Assembly (NCBI GenBank): GCA_964369915.1
Contig: CAYJGG010000010.1
Span: forward strand, 1 to 51,182
Direction: 5' to 3'
From: RGIG3102 sp964369915
Lineage (GTDB): Bacteria > Bacillota > Clostridia > Oscillospirales > Ruminococcaceae
Length of the DNA: 51,182 nt
Positions within the stretch are counted from its first letter, which is position 1, and every line of letters begins with the position of its first letter. The notes below the pieces were generated by a model. The model was not told where the DNA came from, searched no databases, and worked only from the letters and a program-made list of their open reading frames with translations. A program made the position numbers and the translations under genes. This document shows, piece by piece, positions 17,403 to 25,600 of this stretch.

Positions 17403-19208
17403 CTACAATAATTTTTCAACTTTATAAATTTCAACCTTTTGAGTCTTCCCTTTTAAAACTATATCCTCTTCAATTTTACTAAACAGAGCTTTGCCTTCTA
17501 ACTCTTTGACCATCTCTCCACTAACTAAAATATTATCATATGCATTCGATTCTAATCTTGAGGCTACATTAACAGTATCTCCAATTGCAGTATAGTCCAT
17601 TCTATTTTCTGAGCCAAAATTCCCAACAACTGCTTGACCGTAATTTATTCCAATACCAATACAAATTCTGTGATTATATTTATTGAAAATTTCTTCTTCT
17701 AATTCTTTTGCTTTTTTAAGCATTTCAATGCTAGCTTTAACTGATTTTAATGCACTTTCTTCATCTTCTAAAGGTGCACCCCAAAACGCCATCGCACAGT
17801 CGCCCATAAATTTATCTAAAGTTCCACCATATTTAAAGACACACTCGCTCATCATACTTAGATATCTATTTAAAATATTTGAAATTTCAGTTGAAGATAA
17901 TTTTTCTGATAAAGGTGTAAAACCTCTAATATCGGCAAATAAAACTGCTATTGTTGTAGTTTTTCCGCCTATTTGTGTATTAAATGATTCAGTTTCTAAT
18001 AGCTTTGAAACTAACTGTGGCGCAACATATCTTTTAAATGCTTTTGTTATTTCGTTTTTTTCTATGCTTGATTTTAAATAATTAAATCCAACAGCAATCA
18101 CATAGCAAATCATTAAAGCTACTAAAACATAGAATATTTGAACTACATATCCCAAATTCCACAAACCTAAACAAATTGCCACCCATAAAATACTTATAAC
18201 AAGCCAAGAAATAGTAAGTTTTACTATTCTTTTTTCATGAAAATAAAATAAAATCATAAATGAAATTATAAATATAGCAAAATCTCTAGCCTCAGTTAAT
18301 ATCTCGATTTTTAAATCATCATTTATCATCGCTGCTATTGCATTCGCTTGATACTCAACGCCAAACATTTTGCTCGCATGGTCTATCGCTGTTAAATATT
18401 CATCGTGCATACCAAGAGCATAAGGACCTATTAAAACTATTTTATCTTTAAATAACTCTTTAGATAAATTACCTTCTACTAAATCCACTATTGAATATCC
18501 ATCATTATATGAGCCTGGGTAAGAAGAAAACGATAAATACCATCTACCTTTTGAGTCGGTTCTTGGAATATTAATTTCTTCCTCGCCTAGAAATTTTAAA
18601 TACTCATCATATATAACTTGATTAAAAGATGGGTACACACTCCCATCGGGAAGTTCTACCCCACCTAAAACATGACGTAGTATTCCATCTGTGTCGAGCA
18701 TTGCATTTATATGACCGGATCTCGTGATTTTTTCTAAATCAGAAAATGGCTCTTCAACTAATAAAACAGCATAATCACTCATATAAAATGTTCCATCATC
18801 AAGCGTCACTAATTTATTACCAAATGTAATATTTGTTGAAGTTATAACATTTCCTGCATTTTCAATAGCCTCTAATAATTTAGCATCGCTTTCCTGTGAT
18901 CCTTCATTTGTATATAATGTATCTATTCCTATTACTGCCGGTTTATACTCTTCATCTTGTGTTAAAGCAGTTATTGCCGCAGCCATAATATCTCTTGGCC
19001 AAGGCATTGCACCATATGTGTCTTGAGCTTTTTCATCCATACCAATAATTACTATTTCAGAATTTGGAGTTTTATGAGTTTGATATATTTCATCCGAAAC
19101 TCTATTTGCTATTGAATTGAAAATATCAAAACTAAGAGCAGTAGCTATCACTACTGCTCCTGTTAATGAAAAAATTATTCTTCTAAAGTTTCTTAATTTA
19201 AACTTCAT
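17403..19208 (-). CDS. CHASE2-domain class III adenylate cyclase
   Basis: This 601-residue membrane enzyme should make cAMP. An N-terminal membrane segment (11-28) leads to an extracytoplasmic CHASE2 sensor domain (about 35-300, with VIIGMDEKAQ, MPWPRD and DKIVLIGPYALGMHDE). Three membrane segments follow (about 308-323, 331-350, 355-376), then the cytoplasmic cyclase domain (415-600). Metal-binding Asp426 (FADIRGF) and Asp470 (DKFMGD) are present, as are Lys466 for adenine recognition and the transition-state pair Asn547/Arg551 (NVASR). Thr540 at the second base-recognition position, paired with Lys466, is the class IIIb pattern, in which some enzymes respond to bicarbonate. It starts 19 bp after the FecR lipoprotein gene and is the last gene of the four-gene unit. 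Confidence 0.95.
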   Translation of the reverse strand: MKFKLRNFRRIIFSLTGAVVIATALSFDIFNSIANRVSDEIYQTHKTPNSEIVIIGMDEKAQDTYGAMPWPRDIMAAAITALTQDEEYKPAVIGIDTLYTNEGSQESDAKLLEAIENAGNVITSTNITFGNKLVTLDDGTFYMSDYAVLLVEEPFSDLEKITRSGHINAMLDTDGILRHVLGGVELPDGSVYPSFNQVIYDEYLKFLGEEEINIPRTDSKGRWYLSFSSYPGSYNDGYSIVDLVEGNLSKELFKDKIVLIGPYALGMHDEYLTAIDHASKMFGVEYQANAIAAMINDDLKIEILTEARDFAIFIISFMILFYFHEKRIVKLTISWLVISILWVAICLGLWNLGYVVQIFYVLVALMICYVIAVGFNYLKSSIEKNEITKAFKRYVAPQLVSKLLETESFNTQIGGKTTTIAVLFADIRGFTPLSEKLSSTEISNILNRYLSMMSECVFKYGGTLDKFMGDCAMAFWGAPLEDEESALKSVKASIEMLKKAKELEEEIFNKYNHRICIGIGINYGQAVVGNFGSENRMDYTAIGDTVNVASRLESNAYDNILVSGEMVKELEGKALFSKIEEDIVLKGKTQKVEIYKVEKLL

Positions 19209-19227
19209 TTTAATTTCCTTTTATGTT

Positions 19228-20346
19228 TTAATCATCGTCTTCTTCTTCGTCTTCTTCGCTTTGATTTGTTGCTGCCTCTTCAGCTGCTTTTTGCGCTTCT
19301 TCAGCTGCTTTTTGTGCTGCTTCGTCTGAATCATCACTATCGTCTGAATCATCACTGTCATCTGAATCATCACTGTCGTCTGAATCATCACTGTCGTCTG
19401 AATCATCACTGTCGTNNNNNNNNNNNNNNNNNNNNNNNNNNNNNNNNNNNNNNNNNNNNNNNNNNNNNNNNNNNNNNNNNNNNNNNNNNNNNNNNNNNNN
19501 NNNNNNNNNNNNNNNACTGTCGTCTGAATCATCACTGTCGTCTGAATCATCACTGTCGTCTGAATCATCACTGTCGTCTGAATCATCATCTGAATCATCA
19601 TCGTCTGAATCATCATCGTCTGAATCATCATCGTCTATATCATCTAAGATATCGTCTACGTCAAAATCGCCATTTTCTTTCATTTCATCTTGTAAATCGT
19701 CATCACCACTAATTGCAGATTTAACAAAATTCGGAATATCATTTTCAGTTATTTTTAAAACTGAAACTTCTTCTTTTAATTCATCATAAACCGCAGTTTC
19801 CCCAGCTTCAACTATAACTCCTCCAGCTATCTCTTCGCCATCTTCATCTAAAGCATTAACTGATACTCTACCAGTTATTAAAGTCGATGAATTTTCAGTT
19901 ATGTATCCCGATGTTCCTCTTATTCCTGTTATCATGTTTGATGTTTTTATATTCATAGTTTCATCTTCTAATAACGGCTGAGAAACATTAAAAAATAGTC
20001 CACCAGTAGTTAAAGTAATCAATAAATTCTTACCATCATTTTCGATTATAGAGCTTGATAATTCATCTAATTTTATAGCTTTACTATCATCAAGACTAAT
20101 ATAAGCAAATGAAGTTTCATCTGTATTTATGATATATCCACTTTGAAGTTTCATCCCTTCAAAAGGGGTTATATTTTCTCCATCAGCATTAGTTATACTT
20201 ATTTCACCTTCGTATTTTTCAAGGCGCATAATATTCGCAGTAGCGCTATCAATATTTTCTTGCGTATTAGTAGTGTTTGAACATGCTGTTGTAAATAGTA
20301 GCATCATAACTAAAAATACAGAAATTTTAAAGTTAATCTTTTTCAT
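19228..20346 (-). CDS. FecR-domain lipoprotein with Asp/Ser-repeat tail (contains an N gap)
   Basis: This is an exported protein, probably a lipoprotein: a signal peptide ends in FTTAC with the lipidated cysteine at residue 22, an acceptable though not ideal lipobox. Residues about 40-190 form a FecR-type beta domain, with SGYIINTDETSFAYISLDD, a GGLFFNV strand and the GIRGTSGYI motif. The C-terminal half is a long acidic D-S-D-D repeat ending in Ala/Glu-rich sequence and EEDEEEDDD. The DNA repeat unit is 18 bp (DSDDSD). A 100-N gap at 19416-19515 falls inside it, so the true length is unknown; the frame matches on both sides. RBS GGAGGAG precedes ATG 20346. FecR domains read out envelope signals in other systems; here the likely partner is the CHASE2 cyclase encoded 19 bp downstream. 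Confidence 0.88.
   Translation of the reverse strand: MKKINFKISVFLVMMLLFTTACSNTTNTQENIDSATANIMRLEKYEGEISITNADGENITPFEGMKLQSGYIINTDETSFAYISLDDSKAIKLDELSSSIIENDGKNLLITLTTGGLFFNVSQPLLEDETMNIKTSNMITGIRGTSGYITENSSTLITGRVSVNALDEDGEEIAGGVIVEAGETAVYDELKEEVSVLKITENDIPNFVKSAISGDDDLQDEMKENGDFDVDDILDDIDDDDSDDDDSDDDDSDDDSDDSDDSDDSDDSDDSDDSDDSXXXXXXXXXXXXXXXXXXXXXXXXXXXXXXXXXXDSDDSDDSDDSDDSDDSDDSDDSDDSDDSDEAAQKAAEEAQKAAEEAATNQSEEDEEEDDD
19331..19634. repeat. 18-bp coding tandem repeat (Asp/Ser), interrupted by an N gap
   Basis: Imperfect copies of an 18-bp unit (TCATCACTGTCGTCTGAA on the plus strand, with third-position variants) flank the N run on both sides. They encode D-S-D-D in the FecR lipoprotein on the minus strand. 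The near-identity of copies explains why assembly failed here. Confidence 0.9.
19416..19515. other. Assembly gap of 100 N
   Basis: Exactly 100 N, the conventional length for a scaffold gap of unknown size, placed within the Asp/Ser tandem repeat. The number of repeat units between the flanks cannot be known from this sequence. Confidence 0.98.
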
Positions 20347-20372
20347 AATTTATTCTCCTCCATTTTAATATA

Positions 20373-21809
20373 TTATTCCCAGCAATTGCTATTTTCAAAT
20401 AGTGTCAGTAGGTTTTTATCTAATTTACCATCATCACACATTTTATGCATTATCTTAAAAACTCTTTCGATTGGTGTTGGTTTTTTGTATGGTCTATCGT
20501 TTGCAGATAATCCATCAAAAACATCAATTATCGTTAGAAGTCTTGTTGGCATATCAATTTCATCGCCTTTTAATTTTTTTGGATATCCAGTTCCATCTAA
20601 AAATTCATGGTGGTTATTTGCCCAATTAGGGATTTTTTTATATTCATTTTTAAAGTTCATTTTAGTTAAAATCTGCGCTGTCATTTCAACGTGTTTTTGC
20701 ATTGTTTGTCTTTCTTTGAAAGTGAGCGTTCCTCTTATAATAGATAAATCCTCAATTTCATCTTGTGTGAACCAATTTTTAGTGCACCCGTTTTCATCTA
20801 TATATGTTTTTGATTTTAATAGCCCAACTTTTTTTAATGTTTCATCATTTAAAACCTTCATTACATTAACTTCATTTACAAAATCTCTTGTTTGTTCTAT
20901 ATCTTTTAACACTGCACTATAATCGGTATTATTAATTAAAGAATTTATTTTTTCTGTTAATTTAATTAAATCTAATCTTGTCATAACTCTTTCAAGTTTT
21001 ACGCTTAGCCTTGTTGCCTTATCCATTATTTCAAGAGGCGTAATTAATTTTCCAATATCATGAAGCCAAATACTCATTGAAAACAATTTAGCATCAACTT
21101 TTGAAAACTTAATTATATCGCTAGGATTTTCTTCTAACCATTTCAAAAATTTATCAGCATATTTTTGCATATTATGAGTGTGCGATACATTATAAGGAGT
21201 TCTAAGATAAATAACTTCTGCAAAAGTTTTAACGATAGATTCCATTAATTCTTCTATCTCTTTTGTGTAATTCATATTTGCTATTCTAATTGCAGCTTGA
21301 GAAGCAATAGCAGTTAAAATCATTTCATTTTCTTTAGAAAAACTTATAATTTCGCCTTTTTCATTTTGAGCATTTAATAGTTGTAAAACTCCTATAATAT
21401 CACCCTTATCATCTTCCATAGGTACAACTATCATAGATTTTGTTTTATAGTTTGTTATTTTATCATATTCTTTAGGACCTGAAAAATCAAATAAATCACT
21501 TTTGTAAACATCTGCAATATTAATAGCTTTATTCTCTAAAACGCTATAAGCGCACACATGGCTTTTTTCTAATTTAACCGCTGGAAGTGTTATTTCTTTG
21601 TTTTTTCCACCTTTTTTAATATTTAAACTTCTTGTAATCATATATTTAAACTCTAATTTATTATTATTTAAAATATATAAAGTTCCAGCATCACAATTTG
21701 TTATATCTAAAGCTGTGTTTAGCATTGTTTCTAAAAGGAGTTCGCCATCTTTTTCAGACGACATATCAATAAATATTTCTAGCAATTTTACTGTTTGTGA
21801 AATAATCAT
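20373..21809 (-). CDS. GAF and HD-GYP domain protein, putative cyclic nucleotide phosphodiesterase
   Basis: This 478-residue cytoplasmic protein has an N-terminal GAF domain (about 20-175) joined to an HD-GYP phosphohydrolase domain (about 190-478). HD ligands are His250-Asp251 (LHDIGK) and later His373, His400 and His401, and the GYP signature reads HHEFLDGTGYP (400-410), followed by DMPTRLLTIIDVFDGL. HD-GYP enzymes usually hydrolyse cyclic di-GMP, but some act on cGMP or cAMP-GMP. Between PLEIMDKATRL (258-268) and the conserved TLTFKERQTMQKHVE (361-375) there is an extra 90 or so residues not found in standard HD-GYP domains. Its ATG overlaps the stop of the upstream hydrolase gene by 4 bp (ATGA), showing translational coupling. 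Confidence 0.92.
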   Translation of the reverse strand: MIISQTVKLLEIFIDMSSEKDGELLLETMLNTALDITNCDAGTLYILNNNKLEFKYMITRSLNIKKGGKNKEITLPAVKLEKSHVCAYSVLENKAINIADVYKSDLFDFSGPKEYDKITNYKTKSMIVVPMEDDKGDIIGVLQLLNAQNEKGEIISFSKENEMILTAIASQAAIRIANMNYTKEIEELMESIVKTFAEVIYLRTPYNVSHTHNMQKYADKFLKWLEENPSDIIKFSKVDAKLFSMSIWLHDIGKLITPLEIMDKATRLSVKLERVMTRLDLIKLTEKINSLINNTDYSAVLKDIEQTRDFVNEVNVMKVLNDETLKKVGLLKSKTYIDENGCTKNWFTQDEIEDLSIIRGTLTFKERQTMQKHVEMTAQILTKMNFKNEYKKIPNWANNHHEFLDGTGYPKKLKGDEIDMPTRLLTIIDVFDGLSANDRPYKKPTPIERVFKIMHKMCDDGKLDKNLLTLFENSNCWE

Positions 21810-22612
21810 AATGATATCTTCGCTCCTTTCCTTGCTAAAAAGTAGTTTTTATTTTCTTTTTTAAGTTTATTTTCTATTTCTAAAAGACATTCGTCATCGC
21901 TATAAGGATCATGATGAAATATACACATTTGTTTGCAGTTTGCTTTGTTAGCAACTATTACAACATCTTGCCATGAAGAATGACCATATCCAATTTTATC
22001 ATTTATATTTTCATCGCTATACTGACCATCACAAATTAGTAAATCAGCATCTTTTGAAAACTCTATCATAGGATTTATTACCGAATTGTTTAATTCTATA
22101 TCAGTTGCGTAAATAATTGTTTTATCTTGATTTTTTATTTTAAATAGGCTTGAGCCACCTGTGTGATTTCCTTCTTTAATTTCAATATTAAAATCACCAA
22201 TTACTATTTCATCTTTAATTTCAATGTAATTAACATTAGCTAAAAACGCGTTTGAATCAACTGGCCATATAGGAGTTGACATCATTTTATTTATTTGCTC
22301 TTTTATTGATAATTTATCTCGAGTTGCACCATAAATATTTATAGTAAGTTTTGGATTAAACATAACTTTACTAACTAATAATCCCATTATATGATCTAAA
22401 TGTGTGTGTGAAATTAAAATATCTAAGACCGTGTCTTTTTCGTCTATGTATTTATCTATTAAACAAAATCCACTTCCTGCATCTAAAATAAGATTTGTGT
22501 TTTTTGATTTTATTAAAGTGCAAACTGTTGATCCACCAAATATTTCATATTCATTTGAATTAATTGGTATAGAGCCTCTAGTTCCTAAAAAACAAATTTC
22601 TAACTTGTTCAA
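21806..22612 (-). CDS. Metallo-beta-lactamase-fold hydrolase, possible cyclic nucleotide phosphodiesterase
   Basis: This 268-residue soluble enzyme has the metallo-beta-lactamase fold. Its metal site is complete: H69-x-H71-x-D73-H74 (SHTHLDH), His150 (EGNHTGGS), Asp171 (YATDIE) and His234 (HHDPYSDDE). The N-terminal LGTRGSIP and the GYGHSSW block place it near the RNase Z/PhnP/cNMP phosphodiesterase branch rather than true beta-lactamases. It starts with TTG at 22612, preceded by AAGGAG 7 bases upstream, and is the first gene of the unit with HD-GYP, FecR and CHASE2 cyclase genes. That context makes cAMP hydrolysis a reasonable guess, but RNA or other phosphodiester substrates cannot be excluded. 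Confidence 0.88.
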   Translation of the reverse strand: MNKLEICFLGTRGSIPINSNEYEIFGGSTVCTLIKSKNTNLILDAGSGFCLIDKYIDEKDTVLDILISHTHLDHIMGLLVSKVMFNPKLTINIYGATRDKLSIKEQINKMMSTPIWPVDSNAFLANVNYIEIKDEIVIGDFNIEIKEGNHTGGSSLFKIKNQDKTIIYATDIELNNSVINPMIEFSKDADLLICDGQYSDENINDKIGYGHSSWQDVVIVANKANCKQMCIFHHDPYSDDECLLEIENKLKKENKNYFLARKGAKISL

Positions 22613-22794
22613 TTTTTTTCTCCTTAACTACCTTATATTTATATAACGCAAGTAATATCATTTTTATTGCAAAATTTGGAAATTAATTTTATTTTAATTG
22701 TTTATATAATTATAATATATTTTTCCGTACAATTATACAATAATTTTTAATAAACATTTTAATATTTTTATAGTATTTTATAGTAGAATACAAC

Positions 22795-22826
22795 AAAAAA
22801 CACAGCATTATAATGCTGTGTTTTTT
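22795..22826. terminator. Terminator of the peptide transporter operon
   Basis: A perfect 32-bp palindrome (AAAAAACACAGCATTA and its complement) with a terminal T run lies 18 bp after the stop of the small membrane protein gene. It closes the minus-strand opp operon. Confidence 0.9.
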
Positions 22827-22843
22827 AATTTAATCAAAATTTA

Positions 22844-23047
22844 TTATCCGCCAAAGAAAAACCACATTATTCCCATTACAACTGCAAAAAACAATATTGC
22901 TACAGGAGCTATTGTTGTTAATGCTGCTAAAATAATTGCAAGAGTATCACTTTTTTCTAAAGAAATAGTTTTTTCTTTTAAAAGTTCTTGTAACTCTTCA
23001 TCTTTTTGTTTTTGTTCTTCGTTGAATTTTCTAAATTTTTTGAACAT
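22844..23047 (-). CDS. Small membrane protein at the end of the peptide transporter operon
   Basis: I do not recognise this 67-residue protein. A highly charged, likely helical N-terminal half (residues 1-34, rich in Lys, Glu and Gln) is followed by one long hydrophobic stretch (about 36-64) ending in FFFGG, so it should be a single- or double-pass membrane protein with its N-terminus in the cytoplasm. Its ATG lies only 2 bp after the oppF stop, with GAGG in the end of oppF serving as RBS, and the operon terminator follows, so it is translated with the transporter. It could be a transporter accessory or regulator; there is no direct evidence. The antisense frame 22818-23081 is a shadow. Confidence 0.7.
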   Translation of the reverse strand: MFKKFRKFNEEQKQKDEELQELLKEKTISLEKSDTLAIILAALTTIAPVAILFFAVVMGIMWFFFGG

Positions 23048-23049
23048 TA

Positions 23050-24594
23050 TTAATCCTCATCAGAAGCTTCATCAAAACTAGGTTGGTCATTGTATAAATG
23101 GCAAGCAACATAGTGTTTTTCACGAAGTTCTCTCCATTCTGGAACTTTCTCTTTACATATATCCATACATTTTTCACAACGAGTATGGAATTTACATCCT
23201 TTAGGAGGGTTAACCGGTGATGGAATATCGCCTTCTAGTGGTTGTAATTCACTTCTTTTATCGATATCGATTGTAGGGATAGCGCTTAAAAGAGCTGTTG
23301 TGTATGGATGTAATGGATTTTGGAATAAATCTTCTGTTGAAGATAATTCAACTAAGTTCCCTAAATACATAACGCCAATTCTATCAGAAATATATTTAAC
23401 AACACCTAAGTCATGAGAAATGAATAGGTATGTGAAATTCTTTTCTTCTCTTAGTTCTTTTAATAGATTAATAATTTGAGATTGAATAGAAACGTCTAGT
23501 GCACTAACAGCCTCATCACAAACAACGAATTTTGGATTTAGTGCTAAAGCACGAGCAATACCAATACGTTGTCTTTGACCGCCTGAGAATTCATGAGGAT
23601 ATCTATGAACCATATAAGCTTGAAGCCCACATTTAACCATTATTTCAATGATATAATCATTTAAAGCTTCAGAGCCTTCTTTAAACATTCCATGAGTTAC
23701 TAACGCTTCCCCTATAATTTGCCCAACAGTCATACGAGGGTTTAGTGATGAGTAAGGATCTTGGAAAATGATTTGAAGATCTGTTCTTAAATTTCTCATT
23801 TCTTCATTAGTTAAACGAGCTAAATCAATACCTGTATCACGACGAGATTCTAATCTATCAAACTTTTTGTTTGATTTAATTTTTTCTTTTTCTGCATCGA
23901 TTTTATCTTGAATTTCTTTTAAAGGAGCTGTGAAAGTTTCAAGCTCTGTTTCTAAAGCAGCAAGTTCAACTTTTTCTTTTTCAAAAGCTTCTTTATCTTC
24001 TGTTTCATCAGAAGCCATATAAATTTTTAATCTTTTGATTTTTCTTTTTAGTTTAATTTGTCTGCCTCTAACATCATACCATTCTTCCATTAATTTACTA
24101 GCTAAAGGAAGATTATCTGAAAGAGTTAAAGCACCAAATATTTTAACTGTTGTATCAAAGTAAGTGTCGATTTTTGCATCAACTTCGTCAAATTCAGCTT
24201 GTAGTTTTTTGATTTCTTTTTCATCTTTTGCAGCTTCAAGTTTTGCTTTAACGCTTCTTCTTGAATCACGATATTTTTCTAAATCATTAACATCTCTTTC
24301 AAGATTTTTAATAGTTTTCATAACATATCTTGGAGCAATATCTTCTAATTTTTTACCATAGTAGAAAACTGCACCGCCTGTTACTGGGTATAGTTGTAGT
24401 AATACACGTCCAAGTGTTGATTTACCACAGCCAGATTCACCAACAAGCCCAACTGTTTCACCATTAAAAACATCAATAGTAACACCATCGTTTGCTTTAA
24501 CATATTGTTTTCCTGCAAAAACACCTTCTCTTTTTACTGGGAAGTATTTTTTTAATTTTTTTACACGAAGTAGTGTATCTTTATTTTTTTCCAT
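23050..24594 (-). CDS. oppF: Peptide ABC transporter ATPase OppF with long coiled-coil insertion
   Basis: This is one of the two ATPases that power peptide uptake through OppBC. Walker A is GESGCGKS (52-59), the Q-loop IIFQDPYSSLNPRM (275-288), the signature SGGQRQR (337-343), Walker B FVVCDE (356-361) and the switch His394. The C-terminal oligopeptide-transporter domain has five cysteines (467, 473, 476, 480, 498), a pattern that in some relatives binds an iron-sulfur cluster. At 514 residues it is far longer than the usual 320-340. The extra ~175 residues (about 82-255) are Lys/Glu-rich and heptad-like, inserted between the antiparallel beta subdomain and the Q-loop. Its start overlaps oppD by 14 bp. 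Confidence 0.95.
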   Translation of the reverse strand: MEKNKDTLLRVKKLKKYFPVKREGVFAGKQYVKANDGVTIDVFNGETVGLVGESGCGKSTLGRVLLQLYPVTGGAVFYYGKKLEDIAPRYVMKTIKNLERDVNDLEKYRDSRRSVKAKLEAAKDEKEIKKLQAEFDEVDAKIDTYFDTTVKIFGALTLSDNLPLASKLMEEWYDVRGRQIKLKRKIKRLKIYMASDETEDKEAFEKEKVELAALETELETFTAPLKEIQDKIDAEKEKIKSNKKFDRLESRRDTGIDLARLTNEEMRNLRTDLQIIFQDPYSSLNPRMTVGQIIGEALVTHGMFKEGSEALNDYIIEIMVKCGLQAYMVHRYPHEFSGGQRQRIGIARALALNPKFVVCDEAVSALDVSIQSQIINLLKELREEKNFTYLFISHDLGVVKYISDRIGVMYLGNLVELSSTEDLFQNPLHPYTTALLSAIPTIDIDKRSELQPLEGDIPSPVNPPKGCKFHTRCEKCMDICKEKVPEWRELREKHYVACHLYNDQPSFDEASDED

Positions 24595-25600
24595 CGTTTC
24601 TTACTCCTTTCTCAGGATAGAAGCAACGTACTTTATGACCGTTTTCAACTTCTACTAGACTTGGGTGCTCTTTTTCGCATTTTTCTGTTTTGTATTTACA
24701 TCTTGGAGCAAATTTACATCCAACTGGTAAGTTTAAAGGATGAGGAACTGAACCTGGGATTGGTTCTAATTTTTTATCTGCTTCATCTTCAAGACGAGGA
24801 ATAGAAATTAATAAGCCTTCAGCATATGGATGTTGGAATTTTGTTCCTACTTCGAAAATTGTATCAACTGCAGCGTATTCAACAATTTCTCCACAATACA
24901 TAACAACAACATCGTCTGCCATTTGATTTATAACGCCTAAGTCATGCGTGATAAACATAATAGCTGTATCTCTATCTTTTTTAAGATCGTTCATTAATTT
25001 TAATATTTGCGCTTGAATTGTAACGTCAAGAGCTGTTGTTGGCTCATCTGCGATAAGAATATCTGGTTGGCAAGCAAGAGCTAGAGCAATCATAACACGT
25101 TGGCGCATACCACCTGAAAGTTGGTGTGGATAATCATCAACAACTTTTTCAGGACGTGGAATTTTAACTTGAGATAATAAATCAATAGCTTTTTCTCTAG
25201 CGTCTAGTTTTGAAATTCCTTGGTGTAAAATTAAAGCTTCTGAAATTTGTTGTCCAATTTTAAAAACTGGATTTAAAGAAGTCATTGGCTCTTGGAATAT
25301 CATAGAAATATTATTTCCACGAATTTGCATCATTTCTTTTTCGCTAGCTTTTGCTAAATCAATATCTTTACCATCTTTTTTATATAGAATTTGCCCGTCG
25401 TGAATATCGCCTGGCCATTCTAATAATCTTAAAACACTCATTGAAGTAACGCTTTTTCCTGAGCCTGATTCTCCAACTATACCTAGTGTTTTACCTTTTT
25501 TAACTTGGAAGTCTACACCATTAACAGCTTTTACAACACCTTTTTCAGTTGTAAAATATGTGTGCAGATTAACAACATCTAATACTATTTGATCACTCAT
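24581..25600 (-). CDS. oppD: Peptide ABC transporter ATPase OppD
   Basis: This 339-residue ATPase pairs with OppF. Walker A is GESGSGKS (43-50), the Q-loop region IFQEPMTSLNPVFKIG, the signature LSGGMRQR, Walker B ILIADEPTTALD and the switch FITHDLGV. The C-terminal domain has cysteines in GCKFAPRC, KCEKEHP and VRCFYP, the oligopeptide-transporter C-terminal family with possible Fe-S binding. Length is normal for the family, in contrast to OppF next to it. Its start codon overlaps the oppC stop by one base (TAATG), and it overlaps oppF by 14 bp, so the four transporter genes are translationally linked. Confidence 0.96.
   Translation of the reverse strand: MSDQIVLDVVNLHTYFTTEKGVVKAVNGVDFQVKKGKTLGIVGESGSGKSVTSMSVLRLLEWPGDIHDGQILYKKDGKDIDLAKASEKEMMQIRGNNISMIFQEPMTSLNPVFKIGQQISEALILHQGISKLDAREKAIDLLSQVKIPRPEKVVDDYPHQLSGGMRQRVMIALALACQPDILIADEPTTALDVTIQAQILKLMNDLKKDRDTAIMFITHDLGVINQMADDVVVMYCGEIVEYAAVDTIFEVGTKFQHPYAEGLLISIPRLEDEADKKLEPIPGSVPHPLNLPVGCKFAPRCKYKTEKCEKEHPSLVEVENGHKVRCFYPEKGVRNDGKK

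Noticed and set aside
19221..19712. Frames reading MIQTT repeats (minus strand) and NHHCRL repeats (plus strand) around the N gap
   Set aside because: They are alternative readings of the Asp/Ser repeat. Only the 19228-20346 frame has a signal peptide, a FecR domain and a consistent frame on both sides of the gap.
21806..22612. True beta-lactamase (antibiotic resistance) for the MBL-fold gene
   Set aside because: There is no signal peptide, and the LGTRGSIP start and GYGHSSW block fit phosphodiesterase-type MBL enzymes within a signalling operon.
22818..23081. Plus-strand 87-residue frame antisense to the small membrane protein
   Set aside because: It runs through the opp operon terminator and has no RBS; the minus-strand frame is coupled to oppF.
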